Positions 35,145 through 44,500 of a stretch of DNA of 64,000 nucleotides are shown piece by piece (position 1 is the first letter of the stretch; each line of letters starts with the position of its first letter). Below the pieces are notes generated by a model, which was not told the DNA's origin, did no database searches, and saw nothing but the letters and a program-made list of their open reading frames with translations. The DNA is from Paenibacillus sp. N3.4 (GTDB taxonomy: Bacteria; Bacillota; Bacilli; Paenibacillales; NBRC-103111): NCBI RefSeq assembly GCF_008017805.1, contig NZ_VRTT01000038.1, positions 1 through 64,000 of the forward strand, given 5' to 3'. A program made the position numbers and the translations under genes.

Positions 35145-35612
35145 ATGAGTAAAAGCGTTATTGATCTTCAAAAATTTACGAATACGTATGAGCAGCTTCG
35201 TTCAGCCATTGCGGGTTTAAGCGAGGAAGAACTGCATTGGAAAGCATCTGAAAGCAAATGGAGCGTTGTCGAGGTGCTTTCTCATCTCGCGGATCATAGC
35301 ATCATAACGTCGTTTCGAATTCGTAAAATTGTTGCGGAATTGGATGTGCAGATTCCCGCCTTTGATCAAGATCCGTGGGTTAGTCATTCGAAAGCGAATG
35401 AAAGCTCGGCGGAGGAAGTATTGGCAGTCTATCAGGCTCTACTCACCTATAATACGCTTTTCTTCAAACGTTTGTCGGCTGAGGACTGGGAGAAATCCGG
35501 GGTGAATGTGCAAGGGAAGACACTGACGATTTCCGATTTGTATCACTCTTTCGTGGATCATGTAGGCGTGCATTTGTCGCAGATTGATCGGATTAAACAA
35601 GCCTATAAGTAA
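35145..35612 (+). CDS. DinB-family protein
   Basis: A 155-aa four-helix-bundle protein of the DinB/YfiT type: YEQLRSAIAGLSEEELHWKA, SVVEVLSHLADHS (His), then DHVGVHLSQIDRIK (His), giving the usual three-His metal site with HLADH. Such enzymes include thiol-dependent transferases that use bacillithiol or mycothiol. That would fit a sulfur-salvage operon, but activity is not shown. The start follows TTGGGAGGCG, 19 bp after the ATPase gene. Confidence 0.82.
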   Translation: MSKSVIDLQKFTNTYEQLRSAIAGLSEEELHWKASESKWSVVEVLSHLADHSIITSFRIRKIVAELDVQIPAFDQDPWVSHSKANESSAEEVLAVYQALLTYNTLFFKRLSAEDWEKSGVNVQGKTLTISDLYHSFVDHVGVHLSQIDRIKQAYK

Positions 35613-35626
35613 GGAGGAGAGGACAT

Positions 35627-36769
35627 ATACCAACCTCATATGATGTGATTGTTGTTGGAGCTGGCTCCATGGGAATGAGTGCCGGCTACCACTTGGCTAA
35701 AAATAACGTCAAGACGTTATTAATTGATAAGTTTGATCCGCCTCATGTGGCTGGAAGTCACCATGGGGAAACGCGTCTCATTCGGCATGCCTATACTGGC
35801 AGCCCAACTTATACGGCTATGGCACTGCGAGCCGACGAGCTCTGGCAGGAACTTGAAGCAGCGAGTGGGCAGCAATTGCTCACTCGAAGTGGCGTGTTAA
35901 ATATGAGTGCTTCGGATTCAGGGAATAAATGGAAGTCAACGGAGGCGTTTGGTCTTCAGGTTGAAAGATTGGATGCAGACGAGATTCATCGACGCTGGCC
36001 TGGGGTAAGAGCGCCAGAGTCCTACGTGGGTCTATATGAAAAAAATGCCGGCTTTTTGCATAGCGAAGCCTGTGTTCGCGGATATCGTCAACAAGCGTTG
36101 GCGCTAGGTGCGAGACTGTTGGTGAATACAGCTATTAGCCGTATCCAGGTGGAACCTCATGGCGTGACAGTTCAAACGTTTGACGGTACTTACCATGCCG
36201 ACCGTTTAATTCTTTCCACAGGTGCATGGTTTAGTGAATTGGACTCGATCATCGAGCTTCCTATTCGGTCTGTACGCAAAGCTGTTGCCTGGTTCAACTC
36301 GGATCCTGAGCTGTACGATTCAGCTCAATTTCCTGGCTTTACTTTTGGCGCGGAAAACGGCGGTTTTTATGGCTTTCCCAGTATTAATGGCTCAGGCGTG
36401 AAGATTGGCCGGCATGATGCTGGTCAGCTATGGAAGCCTGGTATGCCCTTCGAGCCCTTCGGACATTACGAGGACGATGAAAGAGATTTACGGCAAGCAC
36501 TGGAAGCCTTCCTGCCGCAAGCGGCAGGCAAGGTCAATCGCGGAGCTGTGTGCAAATATGAATTTACGCCAGACGAGCATTTCATTATTGACCGTCATCC
36601 TGAGCATGCTCATGTTTTTGTGGCGGGAGGCTTCTCTGGGCACGGGTTTAAATTTGCTAGCGTTGTCGGTGAAATATTGTCCGATCTGACACGCGAAAGC
36701 AGAACAAAGCATGATATTACGCCCTTTGCTTTATCCCGATTTCAGAACCTACACGCACATACGAGGTGA
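35627..36769 (+). CDS. SolA/MSOX-like FAD-dependent oxidase
   Basis: A ~380-aa monomeric sarcosine oxidase/N-methyltryptophan oxidase relative. It has the FAD-binding YDVIVVGAGSMGMSAGYHLA at the N-terminus, GSHHGETRLIRHAYTG, and the flavin-attachment region near RGAVCKYEFTPDEHFIIDRHP, with FSGHGFKFASVVGE at the C-terminus. The best ribosome binding site (AAGGAGGAG) points to ATA 35627 as initiator (probably a mutated ATG). The first conventional start, GTG 35645, would clip the first strand of the FAD fold by six residues. It oxidises N-methyl or secondary amines; in this operon it may strip N-substituted amino acids. The 3' end abuts a metN fragment. Confidence 0.85.
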   Translation: MPTSYDVIVVGAGSMGMSAGYHLAKNNVKTLLIDKFDPPHVAGSHHGETRLIRHAYTGSPTYTAMALRADELWQELEAASGQQLLTRSGVLNMSASDSGNKWKSTEAFGLQVERLDADEIHRRWPGVRAPESYVGLYEKNAGFLHSEACVRGYRQQALALGARLLVNTAISRIQVEPHGVTVQTFDGTYHADRLILSTGAWFSELDSIIELPIRSVRKAVAWFNSDPELYDSAQFPGFTFGAENGGFYGFPSINGSGVKIGRHDAGQLWKPGMPFEPFGHYEDDERDLRQALEAFLPQAAGKVNRGAVCKYEFTPDEHFIIDRHPEHAHVFVAGGFSGHGFKFASVVGEILSDLTRESRTKHDITPFALSRFQNLHAHTR

Positions 36770-37004
36770 TCGACTTGAGGAGCCGGATTCCGGACGTATC
36801 GTCATCGGAGACAAGGTGATTACCGATTTGAATAAGAAAGAGCTGCGCGAAGCGCGCAGGAAGATCGGCATGATTTTTCAACAATTTAATTTGTTGGATG
36901 CGAGAACGGTCTTTCAAAATGTTGCATTCCCCTTGTAAGCTGCAGGAATGGCTAAGTCGTTCATCAAGCCGCGTGTGGATGGAATTCTGGAGTTAGTCCA
37001 GTTA
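36765..37004 (+). pseudogene. Internal fragment of a methionine ABC transporter ATPase (MetN-like)
   Basis: The frame reads RLEEPDSGRIVIGDKVITDL, then ARRKIGMIFQQFNLLDARTV and FQNVAFPL. After a stop it continues AAGMAKSFIKPRVDGILELVQL. This is the segment between Walker A and the signature motif of MetN; neither end is present. It is fused directly to a monooxygenase fragment at about 37005. MetN imports methionine, so it is thematically consistent with the sulfur region. Confidence 0.8.
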
Positions 37005-37719
37005 GGGGGCTATGGGATTCATGGGAAGACGATGCGTTCATCCGCGATCAGGCGAGCGGTCAATTCTACGATCGAGAAAAGCTGCATCGTATCGATCATA
37101 AGGGAGCCTTTTTCTCTGTCCAAGGTCCTCTCAACATCGGTCGTTCACCGCAAGGTCATCCTGTTCTGGTGCAGGCAGGCTCTTCTGAAGCCGGGCAGCA
37201 GTTCGCCGCGCGTTCGGCTGAAATTATTTTTTCGCATAAAAACAATATGGAAGAAGCCAAGGCTTTTTATCAATCGTTTAAAAGCAAGGTGGCTGCTGCA
37301 GGGCGTAAAATAGTTTCGATTTCAGTCGGCATACGCTGGAAACGCGATCCAGAGATATTGGTTTGCATGAGCTTCCTCGTGTTCGGTACGAATTTATACG
37401 ATTCCAAGGCATTATTGCAAAGGAAAACCCAACGCTGCGCCAGCTTTATTCTTTGCTGACAAGATCTTATAGCGACGAGGCGTTCGTCGGCACTGCTGAA
37501 CATATCGCAAACAGTATGGAAACCTGGTTTAACGAAGATGCAGCAGACGGTTTCATGCTCATGACACCCTTGCTGCCAAGCGGGCTGCAGGATTTCGTTG
37601 ACGATGTTGTGCCTATATTGCAGGACAGAGGTCTTTTACGTTATGAGTATGAGGGAACGACTTTACGGGAGCATTTTGAACTCCGTATCCCGGCCAACCA
37701 ATTTCAAAAAGGAAGGTGA
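37005..37719 (+). pseudogene. Third NtaA-type monooxygenase, 5'-truncated and frameshifted
   Basis: It begins in mid-gene with GLWDSWEDDAFIRDQASGQF and continues GPLNIGRSPQGHPVLVQAGS; its frame is then lost near 37330. The sense resumes as LRQLYSLLTRSYSDEAFVGT and ends at 37719 with DFVDDVVPILQDRGLLRYEYEG, the canonical C-terminus. The first ~170 residues are missing, replaced by the metN scrap. Its stop overlaps the start region of the GNAT gene, so the original order was probably monooxygenase then acetyltransferase. Confidence 0.85.
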
Positions 37720-37724
37720 CCAAG

Positions 37725-38219
37725 ATGAGTGAAATTTTTCGATTAGCCAACATTCAGGATGCTGAAGAGCATCTTCAAGTGATTACAGAAGCCTATGAGA
37801 CGATACGCGATCTGGGAATTTCGTTTCGGGCGGCCCATGCGGATCTAAATATGATTACAGAAAATATCATTCATAATTCCACCTACGTGTTAGAGATAGA
37901 TGGCAAAATGGCAGCAACGATATCCATGAAAAATCTGGAGGAAGTGACGGATCTTCCTTTTTTGTACTGGTTCGCAGTTCGACCGGAATACAAAAATCAG
38001 GGCGTAGGCAATCGACTTCTCACCTATGTGGAAGAGGTAGTCGTGCGCGATACATTATTGGAAAAAGGCGTTGTGTTGGCTACTTCGAAGAAGCATCCTT
38101 GGTTGCTGCCGATGTATGAGCGCAAGGGCTATGAAGCGTTTTTTGAAAGACCACTCGGGGATTCAGATGTCCTCATTTTTTTGAAAAAGACGTTAATTCA
38201 GCAAGAGCAGCTGGCTTGA
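37725..38219 (+). CDS. GNAT-family N-acetyltransferase
   Basis: A 164-aa acetyltransferase: N-terminal FRLANIQDAEEHLQVI, the acetyl-CoA loop YKNQGVGNRLLTYVEE (Q/RxxGxG/A) at ~90 and the C-terminal PMYERKGYEAFFER strand. The start is ATG 37725 after GGAAGGTGACC; a GTG at 37716 is possible. In B. subtilis the sulfur operons contain an acetyltransferase (YtmI/YxeL) that acetylates S-modified cysteine before oxidation by the NtaA-type monooxygenase (established for 2SC breakdown). Position next to such a monooxygenase supports the same role. Confidence 0.85.
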   Translation: MSEIFRLANIQDAEEHLQVITEAYETIRDLGISFRAAHADLNMITENIIHNSTYVLEIDGKMAATISMKNLEEVTDLPFLYWFAVRPEYKNQGVGNRLLTYVEEVVVRDTLLEKGVVLATSKKHPWLLPMYERKGYEAFFERPLGDSDVLIFLKKTLIQQEQLA

Positions 38220-38251
38220 TTAGGATTGAGAAAGGGCAGAGATATAGAAAG

Positions 38252-38284
38252 GCAGTCAGGAGAGGTTCTGGCTGTTTTTTGTTT
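38252..38284 (+). terminator. Probable terminator after the GNAT gene
   Basis: CAGTCAGGA and TTCTGGCTG pair with G-T wobbles and are followed by six T. Moderate stem strength. Confidence 0.5.
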
Positions 38285-38398
38285 TGAAAGAAAAAAACCG
38301 TTTTTTTTAGAGGGAAGTGTGGGGAGTTCACCTTAGCCAGCGGCTCTTTTTGCTATTCTGTGCTCGAATATGTTACAGTTAAGATGAGGTGATCGAAG

Positions 38399-39406
38399 AT
38401 GTTAAAATTGGGGATATTGGACCAATCACAAATAGGAGAAGGTCGTACTGCCGCGCAGACGCTGGCTGAAACGACGGCATTGGCGCAAGAAGCGGATAAG
38501 CTTGGTTACAGCCGTTTTTGGGTGTCTGAACATCATGCTTCACAAGCACTTGCTCACTCAAGCCCAGAGGTGCTGATTGCCCATCTAGCAGCTAAAACAG
38601 AGCGAATCCGCTTAGGCTCCGGCGGCATTATGATGCCGCACTATAGCGCCTATAAGGTGGCGGAAAATTTTCGTTTGTTGGAAGCCTTACATCCAGGACG
38701 GATCGATGTTGGGCTTGGGCGAGCACCTGGTGGAATGCCGATTTCCACCCGCGCCTTGCAGGAAGGGAAATACACGGGTGTTGATCAATACCGCAGCAGG
38801 TAGCAGATCTGACCGGATATCTGCATGATTCATTACCCGCGAACCATCGCTTTGCTGCCTTACACGCGGCCTCCGATGATAGAGACAGCACCAGAAATTT
38901 GGCTTTTAGGTTCTTCTTATGACAGTGCGAGAATATCCGCGGAGCAAGGGGCTGCGTTCGCTTTTGCCCAGTTTTTTGGAAATGCGGACTGTGAGCAGGC
39001 TTTACGTATTTATTGCGAGAATTTTCAGCCTTCACAATTAAACGAGCAGCCGCATTCACTTGCAGCCGTTTTAGTCATTTGTGCGGATACGGAAGAAGAA
39101 GCGAATCGTCTGGCGACAAGCACAGACTTGTTTTTCCTATCCCTCGGAAAAGGCAGTTTATTGCCAGCTTTCCCATCTGTGGACACCGCGATGAACTATC
39201 CATACACGGAGAATGATTTGGCGCAAATTCGCGGAGCCAGGCATAAACGGATCGTGGGAACGCCACATCGTGTGAAGGAAGAAATCCTGAAACTGAATGA
39301 AGCCTACAAAGCGGATGAAATCATGGTTGTTTCACCGATCCACGACATTCCTGCGAGAATACATTCTTATCGTTTGCTAGCGGAGGCTTTTGAGCTGCAG
39401 GGATAA
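38399..39406 (+). pseudogene. Second luciferase-like monooxygenase (YtmO-like), two frameshifts
   Basis: It starts correctly (GATGAGGTGATCGAAG then ATG 38399) and reads LKLGILDQSQIGEGRTAAQT, RFWVSEHHASQALAHSSPE, GRIDVGLGRAPGGMP. It shifts near 38790 (QQVADLTGYLHDSLPANHRF in another frame) and again near 38875, resuming as EIWLLGSSYDSARISAEQGA to a normal C-terminus. Two independent indels make decay more likely than sequencing error. It is a paralogue of the gene at 22517. Confidence 0.85.
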
Positions 39407-39473
39407 TTGATTTGTGATTTGCCTTTTGAGGCTATTCCCATTACACTGATACAAAAGATAGTGGAGTGGTGAA

Positions 39474-39686
39474 ATGAGTAAAGGCAGAGTATGGAATAAA
39501 GGAAAGCGCAACGGCGGTGGTGGACCAGCTCCTGGGACTGGTTATAAAGAGAAGCTCGCTGCTTCACAACCTGAGACACATAAGGTAGAAGTTATCGATC
39601 TTTCCAACCCCATTAATCAGGTGAAAAGAATGAATCGTGAGACCTGGGTGGAACGGCAAGCACGAGTGAATCGCGAACAAAAATAA
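39474..39686 (+). CDS. Small basic 70-aa protein, unknown
   Basis: ATG 39474 follows GTGGAGTGGTGAA. The protein has a Gly-rich basic start (KGRVWNKGKRNGGGGPAPGT), a short beta-like stretch (KVEVIDLSNPINQV) and a basic end. No membrane segment. A strong terminator follows at once, supporting a real monocistronic gene. Family not recognised. Confidence 0.6.
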   Translation: MSKGRVWNKGKRNGGGGPAPGTGYKEKLAASQPETHKVEVIDLSNPINQVKRMNRETWVERQARVNREQK

Positions 39687-39697
39687 AAGTTTGATAG

Positions 39698-39739
39698 AGC
39701 CTAATGAGATGCTGAGATAGCACTTCATTAGGCTTTTTT
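39698..39739 (+). terminator. Rho-independent terminator
   Basis: AGCCTAATGA, 17-nt loop, TCATTAGGCT plus six T: a perfect 10-bp stem just after the small basic protein gene. Confidence 0.88.
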
Positions 39740-39876
39740 CAATAAAATGAAAATATTTGTTTTTGTGTTTTTGGGTATATGTGGTGTTTGAGAAATCGAA
39801 TGAGTGGCATCGTACCGCTGCTAATAGCATTAGTTGCTGTATATATACACCTATTAGCGGCCAAATCCTTCAAAAT

Positions 39877-40530
39877 CTATAATATTCGAATTTGATCATT
39901 AATTTTTCCCTTGCTTAGTCCTCCGTGATAACATATTACGGATTCAATGTTAAAATCCAGATATTTTTTCAACGAGAGTCGAGCTTCCTCTATATCGAGT
40001 GTTGTTGGCTCATGAATTCCTCCAAGCATTCCGTTTACACTATACATCGAATCCCCAGCAACGAGAGTTTTACTTCTTCTCAAATATAGGCTGATATGAC
40101 CGGGAGTGTGTCCAGGAGTGTGGATGACTCGAATTCCGCCGCAAAATGCAAGTTCCTGACCATCGATTAAGGTATTGTCCACCCTACCCATGGGGGGATT
40201 TTTTATTTGTCCGTCTTTTAGAAGAGGTAGTTCCCCTTGGATATAAGGTTTATCCAGTTCGTGTGCGTATACCTGAACTTTACTGCCACACTCCCGCAAA
40301 ATCTCAGGTAGACTTCCAATATGATCTATATCCTGATGTGTCAAAATCACAATTTTTACCTTGTCGAGTGACACTCCGACCTTCTTCATAGCCATTCTTA
40401 AATCTTCTATTTGTCCTGGGAATCCGGTGTCTATTAACACGGCCATTTCTTGATCCCACAAAAGGGTAGGGTTGATTGTATTCCCGTGAAAGTCCAGCTC
40501 AAGCATGTGAACTCCATTCGAAATTTCCAA
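39877..40530 (-). CDS. Metallo-beta-lactamase-fold hydrolase
   Basis: A 217-aa MBL hydrolase with the zinc ligands clearly visible: LTHQDIDHIGS (HxxDH; the usual first H-x-H is HQD), VIHTPGHTPGHIS (second His), GDSM (Asp) and ICYHGG (last His). I choose TTG 40530 (EISNGVHMLEL) as start because AAGGAGCTG lies six bases before it; an ATG lies a little further upstream. The HQDIDH variant still supports a binuclear site. Substrate unknown; thioesterase-, lactonase- or glyoxalase II-like activity are possibilities. It is isolated, facing away from the Tn7-like remnant. Confidence 0.85.
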   Translation of the reverse strand: MEISNGVHMLELDFHGNTINPTLLWDQEMAVLIDTGFPGQIEDLRMAMKKVGVSLDKVKIVILTHQDIDHIGSLPEILRECGSKVQVYAHELDKPYIQGELPLLKDGQIKNPPMGRVDNTLIDGQELAFCGGIRVIHTPGHTPGHISLYLRRSKTLVAGDSMYSVNGMLGGIHEPTTLDIEEARLSLKKYLDFNIESVICYHGGLSKGKINDQIRIL

Positions 40531-40672
40531 GTTTTTCAGCTCCTTTTTAAGCATAGAGATCAAACATCACAGTATATATTTTATAAAATGTAAAATAATT
40601 TTTGTACGTAAAAATATATTATTACGAAACCTATTTATTTGTCAATAAATTACTTACTTTAAGACATTGAAG

Positions 40673-40700
40673 TGTTGGGTGACAAATATAGTTATGAAGT
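40673..40700 (+). mobile_element. Possible Tn7-like transposon end
   Basis: TGTTGGGTGACAAATATAGT closely recalls Tn7 ends (TGTGGGCGGACAAAATAGTT). It lies ~150 bp before a tnsA pseudogene, the position expected for the end adjoining tnsA. I could not find the opposite end or a target duplication. Confidence 0.5.
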
Positions 40701-40771
40701 ATAGAAAATAATATTTTTGGCGAGATTTGATAGTACCAAGATATACAGGACATATGTCCTTAGTTAACAGC

Positions 40772-40797
40772 TGCGTTCACTCCATGGGGTGAACGCA
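40772..40797 (+). terminator. Hairpin upstream of the tnsA relic
   Basis: TGCGTTCAC, 8-nt loop, GTGAACGCA then TATTTTATTTT. It could end readthrough into the transposon or act in the tnsA leader. Confidence 0.55.
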
Positions 40798-40821
40798 TAT
40801 TTTATTTTAGGGGGAAGAAAG

Positions 40822-41400
40822 ATGACTAGAGGTAGTGCCATTCACAAAACGCAGATGAATAGACTAAAGGACGGTCGAGGTCAAGGATATGGGAAGGATT
40901 ATAAGCCTTTCATTTAAGCTAGTGATAATAAAGCTCCTTCAGAAGGATACCTTATTAGGGAATTAGGATGGAAGACAAGTAGAATACATCACACACTGTC
41001 CAAAGAAGAGTGTCGCTATCTAATGGTATTAAGCTGGTCAGATAGTGTTATTGACATAAGAGAGCAGTATCCTCTAACTCCTATTGAAAGAAGTATTGAA
41101 ATTGCAGAAAAACTAAATATCAAGCATGCAAATAAAGATAATGAGCCTATAATAACAACGACTGACTTTATGATCACAATTGAAACTGGGAAAGGCTTAG
41201 AAGATATTGTTAGAACGGTCAAGGTTCCTAGTGATTTAACCCCAAGAACCCTAGAACTCTTTCAAATCGAAAAACTTTTTTCGAAGAGCAAGGAATCAAT
41301 TGGGGAATTTTTCATTTTATCGATTAATTACCGCCCGAACGAGGGAAAGCTCTTCTCATCAGATTGGACAAGAAGAGCAGGGAGTACGTCAACCCTATCG
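40822..41400 (+). pseudogene. tnsA: tnsA-like Tn7 endonuclease gene, stop codon and truncation
   Basis: Behind GGGGGAAGAAAG, ATG 40822 encodes DGRGQGYGKDYKPFI, then an in-frame TAA at 40915. Without a shift it continues GYLIRELGWKTSRIHHTLSK, YLMVLSWSDSVIDIREQYPL, EKLNIKHANKDNEPIITTTD and VKVPSDLTPRTLELFQIEKL. That is the N-terminal catalytic domain of TnsA, with the endonuclease residues in the IREQYPL and TTDF regions. After about residue 170 the sequence ceases to match. TnsA cuts the 5' strand ends in Tn7 transposition. No tnsB, tnsC or target selector genes are present. Confidence 0.8.
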
Positions 41401-41522
41401 GATAAGCACTGCTCAAAGTCATGTTCCGCGTCAGGTCCGTACACGACCCCATCACGATCTACATTATTAATAATTAATGGTAGAATGATAAAGAGTCAAT
41501 AATAGTATTTATATAAATATGA

Positions 41523-44500
41523 ATGGGTCACGAAGGAGGATTGGACAACATTCCACCAATAGAAGGAATCGAATTACGGAAGTTGATGAATGGGACTACA
41601 ATCGATATTTCTTCTTTTCTGCAAATCGCCCTAACACTGACGGATGTGGTCTATACCTACCACAAACGGGATACGATTATCGGGAATTTGAACCCGGCAG
41701 GCGTTCGAATTCAATTAGAGAGAAAGCTTGCCGAGCTTACCGATATTCGTATAACCGATTACGCTTACCTATCTCCAGAACAAACGGGTAGGATCAATCG
41801 TACTCCTGAGAAGTGCAGCGACCTGTATGCGTTAGGGATGGTTTTATACGAAATGCTTGCAGGGAGCCTGCCATTTCGAGCACTGAGCAAGGAACAATGG
41901 GTGCATGCCCATCTTGCCATGATGCCGATTCCTCTGAGCGAAATACGTCCGGAAATTACGGGCCCTCTCGAAGGTATGATTATGAAACTTTTGTCGAAGA
42001 TGCCCGAGGAACGCTATCAGAGCGCTCACGGTTTGATAGTCGATATACAGCGATGTATCTCTTCTATAGAAGAGACAGGTGGAATTGTTCCCTTCGAGAT
42101 TGCCCGTGCAGACGATGACAGCCGCTTTCAGCTCCCGAACAGCCTCTTCGGACGCGAGGCGGAAGAGGTTCAGCTCTCCAAAGCTGTAGAACAGGCTCGT
42201 GCCGATTCATGCGCATTTGTCATTGTGTCTGGAGGGGCAGGTAGCGGTAAGACCGCGCTCGTTCAACAGCTTCAAGGTTCGGTTATACGGGCAGGTGGCC
42301 GCTTCATTGCGGGCAAATGCGATCTGATGAATCGGGATATTCCGTTCTCATCGATACTGGAAGCGCTTCGAAGATTGATTCGGCAAGTGTGGAGCGAATC
42401 TCCAGAATCCATCGCAAAACTTAAAGTACGGTTAACGGAGGCATTAGGCCGCAGAGCGGGTGTTATTACACAACTTTTACCGGAAGCTGAGAAGCTCCTT
42501 GGTAAACTTCCTTCGGTAGAAATGCTGGGTCCTGCAGAAGCGGCCATTCGTTTTCGTCTGCTGTTTCCTATTTTCATACAAATGTTTGCCGACAGCGAGC
42601 ATCCCCTTGTACTCTTTCTGGACGATCTGCAATGGGCGGATTCTGCTACGATGGATACCCTTCGTACAGTTGCACAAGACCCCACTTTACATGGTTTATT
42701 ATTGATAGGTGCATTCCGGGAAGAGGCAGCGCCGCATCAGATAGCGATCGAAGATCCCCTAGAAACGGCAACCGCATGGATAGAAAATTCATTCCCCCGG
42801 CATACAACTTCAACTTTGCTTAACGTGCAGCATATTGCGCTCGATCCTCTGACCTATATCGACGTTAGACAATTCGTATCACATATCGTTAAGGAAAATT
42901 CGGCTCGTATTCGGTTGTTAGCGGAGTCGTTATACCACCGCACAGGTGGGAATCCGCTCTATTTACACCGTCTTCTGGATGGTTTGTACCGTGAAAAAAA
43001 GCTGTATTATGACGAGGAGAAATCCAATTGGGCCTGGGATGCAGCAGTAGTTAAGCAAATACCGGAAGACCCCGACATTTTGCATTTGATCGGTACTCGT
43101 ATCCGCATGCTGCCATCCCATACCATTGAACTGCTAGCCGTAGCGGCGGCTATCGGGCATCGATTCCGACTGTCGACTGTCGCTGCGGCAAGCGGGCACA
43201 CGATGACTCATGCGAAACGGCTTTTGCGTGTAGTCACGGAAGAGGGATTAATCTCACAAGAGAATGATTTCAGTGAAGCGGATACAGACGAGGTTTTCTA
43301 CACCTTTCTGCATGACCGAGTGCAGCAGGCCGCTTATCAGACGATTCACGAAACACAGCAAGCAGATCTACATCTAAAGATCGGACGTTCGATGGGCAGC
43401 CTTGCATCGGAGAGCCCTGACGATTGGATATTTGATCGGGTATATCACTTGAATCTGGGTAGCGAACGAATGACAAGCCAAGCAGAGAAGAGGGAGCTAG
43501 CTGCTTATAATCTCCAAGCCGCTTTGAAGTCGAAGGCTTCCACGGCTTTTGCCACCGCCAAGAATTTCCTGGAAAAAGGCATGCGTCTTGTCGAGAATGA
43601 TGAGCAGGGGCAGAATTCTCTAGCGTATCGTTTAATGCTGGAACTGCCCGTGTGCGAATATATGTGCGGAAGCGTCGACCGCGCGGAAGAGTTGCTGGAT
43701 CAGCTACTGCTCCGCACCGTAGGCATGGTCGAGCGCTCCCGTATTTACCTGATTCAAATCTCCATGTATGCCTATCTCAAGAAAGATCGAACGGCCGTTG
43801 CTATTGGATTCAAGGCGCTTGAGGAAATCGGATTTCCTCTGCCGGCGAAACCCTCCAATGCCCTGATCAAGGAAGAAATGCACCTGTTACAGATCGCATT
43901 GACTAGCATGTTTAACGAACCGGAGCCTGTGCCAAGCGATGATCCCCATCACATTGCAATGTCCAATCTGGTCATGGCGATATCGACATCGGTATTTTCA
44001 TTAAGTAATAAACGATCCTTCGTGTTATTTTCCAGATTCATTCGAATCAGCCTGAAGGTTGGAAAAGGAAGTAGCGAGGCTTTTGCGTATATCCTCGCGT
44101 TTTACGGTGTCATCATTCTTGGAAATAAGAGCGTTGCAGCCCCAATAAGTCGTCAGTGCATGGATGCTGCGTTCCGAATAGCGTCATCTTTCGAAAGTAC
44201 GGATTTGTTATGCAAGCTGAGCTACTTCAGGGGAATCGCTAGACTACTACACCAACCGGAAGAAAGTATCGCGCATTTCGAGCAATCGATGCGTTATGGA
44301 ATGGAATCCGCGAATTTGGTCTTTGTTAGCCTAGTGGCGTTTACATGTGCGGTCACCCATACTGGAGATTTACATACATTGTCTGCACGGATAACGAAAT
44401 ATGAAGATCTGTCAAGGCAGCTTCTAGATGAGGTCGCGAAGAACGCTTTTCGTATCTCGCGGTGGTATATCGCCCAATTGCAGGGTGGTGACGGCGAGGG

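Noticed and set aside
42272..42685. Minus-strand ORFs opposite both giant regulators, present in both copies
   Set aside because: They are conserved only because the sense gene is duplicated; no ribosome binding site or family resemblance.
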